12,344 bases of DNA from assembly GCF_020278625.1 (NCBI RefSeq), contig NZ_JADAKK010000035.1, positions 1-12,344 of the forward strand. Direction: 5' to 3'. The stretch comes from Wolbachia endosymbiont of Mansonella ozzardi (lineage in GTDB: Bacteria; Pseudomonadota; Alphaproteobacteria; Rickettsiales; Anaplasmataceae). Position numbers and translations under genes: made by a program. The notes below the pieces were generated by a model that was given only the letters and a program-made list of their open reading frames with translations, made no database searches and was not told the DNA's origin. Positions 8,460 to 12,344 of this stretch are shown one piece after another (positions within the stretch are counted from its first letter, which is position 1; every line of letters starts with the position of its first letter).

Positions 8460-9632
8460 ATGTCAGATTTAAAAACAATGGTGTTGAATTTTGGACCTCA
8501 GCACCCGGCTGCACATGGGGTGTTGCGTCTTGTACTGGAAATGGATGGTGAAGTGATCGAAAGAGCAGATCCCCATATTGGGCTTTTGCACCGTGGCACT
8601 GAAAAGTTAATAGAGCACAAAACGTATCTCCAAGCTTTGCCGTATTTTGATCGTCTTGACTATGTATCACCAATGTCACAAGAGCACGCATATTCACTGT
8701 GTGTAGAGAAATTGTTGCAGTGTGAAGTACCAGTCAGAGCAAAGTATTTGCGTGTTTTGTTTTGTGAACTGACCAGAATACTAAATCACTTACTCAATAT
8801 CTCTTCTCAAGCACTGGATGTTGGAGCAATGACTCCTCTTTTATGGCTCTTTGAAGAAAGAGAAAAAATATTGGCATTTTACGAAAGAGCTTCAGGTGCA
8901 AGATTTCATGCAGCTTACATTAGGCCAGGTGGAGTAGCGGCAGATATCCCAGAAGGTTTGATTGAGGATATTACAAAGTTCATAGAGCAATTTTCGCAGT
9001 ATATAGATGATGTTGATGAGCTTTTGACAGAAAATAGGATATGGAAACAACGTACTGTAGGAATCAGTGAAATATCGATCAAACAGGCGCTTGACTGGGG
9101 TTTTAGCGGACCAATGCTGCGTGCTGCTGGGCTTGCTTGGGATTTGCGGAAAAGCCAACCATATGAGATATACGACCAATTGGATTTTGATATACCAATC
9201 GGCCAAAATGGTGACTGCTATGACCGTTACTTGGTCAGGATGGAGGAGATTAGGCAATCCGTTAGTTTGGTAAAGCAGTGTATAGAAAAAATGCCCGAAG
9301 GACCAGTAAAAACTGAAGATAGAAAGATTTCTCCACCGCCAAGAGCGGAGATGAAAACGTCCATGGAGGCTCTCATTCACCATTTTAAGCTTTATTCAGA
9401 GGGATATCGTGTACCAGAAGGTGAAGCTTATGCAGCTGTTGAGGCACCAAAAGGTGAGTTTGGGGTATATATAGTTTCAGATGGCACTAATATGCCCTAT
9501 AGGTGCAGAATAAGAGCGCCTGGCTTTGCGCATTTACAAGCCTTGGACTTCATGTCAAAAGGACACATGCTTGCTGACATTGCAGCAATTATTGGTTCGC
9601 TCGATATAGTTTTTGGTGAGATCGATAGGTAA
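8460..9632 (+). CDS. nuoD: NADH-quinone oxidoreductase subunit D (49-kDa type)
   Basis: NuoD is a hydrophilic subunit in the peripheral arm of respiratory complex I and forms much of the quinone-reaction site together with NuoB. The 390-residue product has the full family length and landmarks: [15 protein letters not shown] near residue 10, [15 protein letters not shown] near 36, [13 protein letters not shown] near 60, [11 protein letters not shown] near 155, [12 protein letters not shown] followed by [12 protein letters not shown] near 330-360, and the conserved C-terminal end FGEIDR. The histidines and the tyrosine region expected near the quinone pocket appear to be present. The start ATG begins one base before a frame-consistent [12 protein letters not shown]; no strong Shine-Dalgarno is seen. 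No other nuo gene lies next to it, so it appears to be transcribed alone, in keeping with the scattered nuo genes of Rickettsiales. Confidence 0.97.
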   Translation: MSDLKTMVLNFGPQHPAAHGVLRLVLEMDGEVIERADPHIGLLHRGTEKLIEHKTYLQALPYFDRLDYVSPMSQEHAYSLCVEKLLQCEVPVRAKYLRVLFCELTRILNHLLNISSQALDVGAMTPLLWLFEEREKILAFYERASGARFHAAYIRPGGVAADIPEGLIEDITKFIEQFSQYIDDVDELLTENRIWKQRTVGISEISIKQALDWGFSGPMLRAAGLAWDLRKSQPYEIYDQLDFDIPIGQNGDCYDRYLVRMEEIRQSVSLVKQCIEKMPEGPVKTEDRKISPPPRAEMKTSMEALIHHFKLYSEGYRVPEGEAYAAVEAPKGEFGVYIVSDGTNMPYRCRIRAPGFAHLQALDFMSKGHMLADIAAIIGSLDIVFGEIDR

Positions 9633-9748
9633 GCTATAGCTTGTTTGGCAGCAATCGGAAGTTAATAGATCTCTCACGTAACAAACTGGTTTTGGCATAT
9701 GAGAAAAAACCACTTGACAACCTTTGCCATCATCCTTATTCATAGCAT

Positions 9749-9769
9749 TGAAGCTATTATTTAGCTTCA
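9749..9769. repeat. Hairpin downstream of nuoD
   Basis: TGAAGCTA (9749-9756) and TAGCTTCA (9762-9769) pair perfectly over 8 bases around the loop TTATT. It lies about 117 bases after the nuoD stop. It lacks a following U-run on the plus strand, so it is not a classical intrinsic terminator. It could still protect the 3' end of the nuoD transcript. Confidence 0.4.
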
Positions 9770-9905
9770 GTCCATACAGATTAAACAATAAAAAAACTCA
9801 ATGTACTTGGCGTACTTTTGTTTAATTTTTTGTACTATATGCACTCATGCCTTTATAAACTTTCAAGGGTTTTTACCTAGTATAAGCTAAAATGCGTTTG
9901 TCAAA

Positions 9906-10158
9906 GCGTTTAAGACAATAAAAAAAATGCCAATTTAAAAGATAGATAGTGAATAACTAGCTAACGGAGTTTCTTTTGCCTTTTTTCTGTTTAGTAAATC
10001 TCTTAACATTTAAATTTAGATCAGTTGAGGCTTAAAAGCAGCTAGATTAGACGTTTAGAATAAAAAAACGCTAATTTATAAAGTTAATATAAATCACTAG
10101 CCACCAACTGGGTTTCTTTTGCCTTTTTTTCTCATTTGGCAAATTTCTCAAATATTTA
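9906..10158. repeat. Degenerate tandem duplication, unit about 107 bases, spacing about 145
   Basis: Copy A (9906-10012) and copy B (10051-10158) share the same order of blocks. These are GCGTTTA or ACGTTTA, then a run of A with TGCCAATTTA or CGCTAATTTA, then ACTAGC(T/C), then a well-kept GTTTCTTTTGCCTTTTTT, then a T-rich part ending near ACATTTAAA or AATATTTA. Coding potential is absent. It could be two insertions of one dispersed Wolbachia spacer repeat or an old local duplication. Confidence 0.6.
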
Positions 10159-10163
10159 TTAAT

Positions 10164-10273
10164 AAAGCAGCATCACGGACCCCAGTGTCAGCTACTTGGA
10201 TAATGCCCTAGTGATAGGCTTAAATCACAACGCTTGTATAGTCTTGTGTCAGCTACTTACATGATACTGCTTT
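10164..10273. repeat. 110-base element with imperfect terminal inverted repeats and internal direct repeats
   Basis: AAAGCAGCATCACGG (10164-10178) matches the reverse complement of 10259-10273 (AAAGCAGTATCATGT) at about 12 of 15 positions. Inside, GTGTCAGCTACTT occurs twice on the same strand (10185-10197 and 10246-10258). The pieces CCCAGTGTCAGCTACTTGGAT resemble the ends of Wolbachia palindromic elements. It encodes no protein. It may be a small non-autonomous transposable element or two eroded palindromic repeats side by side. Confidence 0.4.
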
Positions 10274-10352
10274 TGTTTCAATATTTGCAAATTAACCACG
10301 TTCCTGAATAGATACCAAGTTTTGAATCTAAAACCCTATTTACAACCCCAAC

Positions 10353-10372
10353 TCGCACCTAAAAAGGTGTGA
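10353..10372. terminator. Hairpin with tetraloop, possible transcription terminator or processing site
   Basis: TCGCACCT (10353-10360) pairs with AGGTGTGA (10365-10372) through 8 pairs, one of them G-U, around an AAAA loop. It is the most GC-rich stem in the spacer. Neither side carries a clear U-run, so termination is only a possibility. Confidence 0.3.
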
Positions 10373-10410
10373 AACAGAAGGTATTATGTCTAATAGCCAC
10401 ATATTATTCG

Positions 10411-10427
10411 GCTAATAAAAGATTAGC
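10411..10427 (-). terminator. Hairpin just after surE
   Basis: GCTAAT (10411-10416) and ATTAGC (10422-10427) form a 6-base stem with a 5-base loop, 18 bases past the surE stop. On the surE transcript it is not followed by U residues. On the opposite strand TTTTTT follows six bases later. It may mark the transcript end of surE, or of read-through from the other side, but is weak. Confidence 0.3.
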
Positions 10428-10445
10428 AAACGTTTTTTCAATTAA

Positions 10446-11189
10446 CTATGGAAAAAATTTGTCTGAGTGAGAATTTTTCATGGCATTCAACGTATCATAA
10501 TCTGTAAAATCTAATTTTATTGGTGTGATAGTGATAAATCCCTCTTTGATTTTACCTACACTACCACTACCTGAGTGTTCTCGAGACCAGCTTAAACTTA
10601 AAGAGCCATCTGAATTTTCAGTAAAGGTTAAATCTCCATCAATGTTATATTCACCTTGCTCAACAAACTCTATTCCTTTTACTTTTTCCACAGCAGGAAG
10701 ATTTACACTCATCGCTATATTTTTAGGCCAGGCAATTTCAATTAGTTTAGCAATAACCTTTGGTGCAAAAACCTTTGTATTATGCCAGTTTATTCCATTA
10801 TGATGTACTTGGCTTAGCGCAATAGAAGGTATAGATCTTGCAGCGCCTTCCATAACAGCACCAATTGTTCCTGAATAACAAACATCGTCTCCAACGTTTG
10901 ATCCAATATTTACTCCAGATAGTATTAAATCTGGCTTTTTATCCATAATTTTATTCAGTGCAATAATAACACAATCTGCAGGAGTACCAGACACACTGAA
11001 TTCCTTTTTACCATTTTGGTTTACTCTAATAGATTGACTTATTGGGTAGTAAAGAGATCTTGCTGCTCCACTTCTGTCAGTATCTGGTGCCACTACCCAT
11101 ATTTCTGACGCGAAATTTTGCGCGATCTCTTTGAGTAATTTTATCCCTTCACTTTCAAAACCGTCATCATTTGTTATTAATATTACCAT
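10446..11189 (-). CDS. surE: 5'/3'-nucleotidase SurE
   Basis: SurE is a metal-dependent phosphatase that removes phosphate from nucleoside monophosphates (and in some bacteria polyphosphate), linked to stress and stationary-phase survival. The 247-residue protein has the normal length. Metal-site residues are visible: D8-D9 in ITNDDG, S40 in APDTDRSGA, and N94 in SGVNIGSNVGDDVCYSGT. The conserved SGTPADCV (near 68-75) and the TPIKLDFTDY segment near the C-terminus are also present. It is a single gene facing away from ligA, with no close neighbour on its own strand. No strong Shine-Dalgarno precedes the ATG. A TTGCAA / TATTAT promoter candidate lies just upstream. Confidence 0.95.
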   Translation of the reverse strand: MVILITNDDGFESEGIKLLKEIAQNFASEIWVVAPDTDRSGAARSLYYPISQSIRVNQNGKKEFSVSGTPADCVIIALNKIMDKKPDLILSGVNIGSNVGDDVCYSGTIGAVMEGAARSIPSIALSQVHHNGINWHNTKVFAPKVIAKLIEIAWPKNIAMSVNLPAVEKVKGIEFVEQGEYNIDGDLTFTENSDGSLSLSWSREHSGSGSVGKIKEGFITITPIKLDFTDYDTLNAMKNSHSDKFFP

Positions 11190-11214
11190 ATGAAATTTTA
11201 TGTACTACAAAGTT

Positions 11215-11244
11215 ATAATAAGTAATTCTAGCTACTGGTTGCAA
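11215..11244 (-). promoter_or_regulatory. Candidate promoter of surE
   Basis: On the minus strand, TTGCAA (11239-11244) and TATTAT (11215-11220) are separated by 18 bases. TATTAT ends about 26 bases before the surE ATG. Both boxes are imperfect, but they are the best pair in the spacer for this strand. Confidence 0.35.
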
Positions 11245-11343
11245 ATAAGTATATCGCTCTTGACTACTTTCAATCATCTATGGCTTCATTGATTTTCTAG
11301 TACTTTACCTCTACTATGCATTAAATTCATGAAAATTCATAGC

Positions 11344-11373
11344 TTGACGAAAAATTTAATATGATTCCATATT
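11344..11373 (+). promoter_or_regulatory. Candidate promoter of ligA
   Basis: TTGACG (11344-11349) is followed after 18 bases by CATATT (11368-11373), about 36 bases before the ligA ATG. The -35 box is good and the -10 box is weak. A short direct repeat, ATTCAT at 11325-11330 and 11335-11340, lies just upstream of the -35 box. Confidence 0.35.
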
Positions 11374-11402
11374 TGTGCACTAGTTCCAGTGTTGGGAGAT
11401 GA

Positions 11403-12344
<942 letters not shown>

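Larger units (their letters stand above)
9633..10445. other. 813-base non-coding, repeat-bearing region between nuoD and surE
   Basis: The genes at both ends converge on this stretch. It has no convincing gene. The minus-strand open frame at 9555-9788 overlaps the end of nuoD, has unusual composition (many Cys, Asn and Asp) and no start signal, so I do not accept it. Contents in order: a 12-base palindrome over the nuoD stop (AAGCTATAGCTT, 9631-9642), a hairpin at 9749-9769, T-rich DNA near 9814-9834, a degenerate tandem duplication at 9906-10158, a 110-base inverted-repeat-ended element at 10164-10273, and two hairpins at 10353-10372 and 10411-10427. Confidence 0.6.

Noticed and set aside
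8446..8697. 83-codon minus-strand open frame over the nuoD start
   Set aside because: It is a shadow of the conserved nuoD N-terminus and covers its promoter-proximal region with no features of its own.
8892..9383. 163-codon minus-strand open frame inside nuoD
   Set aside because: It lies wholly within the strongly conserved nuoD gene on the opposite strand, has no family resemblance and is explained by codon bias of the true gene.
9555..9788. 77-codon open frame on the minus strand overlapping the end of nuoD
   Set aside because: It overlaps nuoD by about 80 bases, has no ribosome binding site and an odd composition, and a second frame over the same DNA reads just as well. At best it is a relic.
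9906..10273. CRISPR array
   Set aside because: There are only two copies of each repeat, with unequal lengths, large divergence and no regular spacers.

Overview
The window looks like chromosomal DNA of Wolbachia (Rickettsiales, Alphaproteobacteria). This rests on the AT-rich composition, the large 180-kDa-class NAD-glutamate dehydrogenase, a PleD-type diguanylate cyclase of the kind found in Anaplasmataceae, a nuoD that stands apart from other nuo genes, and intergenic spacers full of degenerate palindromic repeats. The genus is inferred from the general look of the proteins and repeats, not from a database match.

Layout. Positions 1-264 hold relics of short palindromic repeats. Positions 265-1570 (minus strand) are a heavily decayed pseudogene of about 430 codons. 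It still has a strong ribosome binding site and start codon, but carries several stops and frameshifts. After a spacer with a perfect palindrome (1602-1617) comes a compact minus-strand operon, in transcription order: large NAD-glutamate dehydrogenase (3378-8078), a 98-residue TatB-like protein (3076-3372) and a PleD-type response regulator (1728-3104). The dehydrogenase stop codon lies inside the tatB ribosome binding site, and tatB overlaps pleD by 29 bases. The three genes are therefore very probably co-transcribed and translationally coupled.

A 370-base spacer with a plausible promoter leads into nuoD (8460-9632, plus), the 49-kDa-type subunit of complex I. An 813-base stretch without a credible gene follows (9633-10445). 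It contains a degenerate tandem duplication, a 110-base element with imperfect terminal inverted repeats, and several hairpins. surE (10446-11189, minus) and ligA (from 11409, plus, cut by the window end) are divergently transcribed from a 219-base spacer.

Functionally the intact genes are core housekeeping: glutamate oxidation into the TCA cycle, NADH oxidation by complex I, protein export by the Tat pathway, c-di-GMP signalling, 5'-nucleotidase activity and DNA ligation. I see no new defence, mobile or biosynthetic system. The most notable points are the unusual operon partnership, the TatB with an altered Gly-Pro hinge, the decayed gene, and the structured non-coding region after nuoD.
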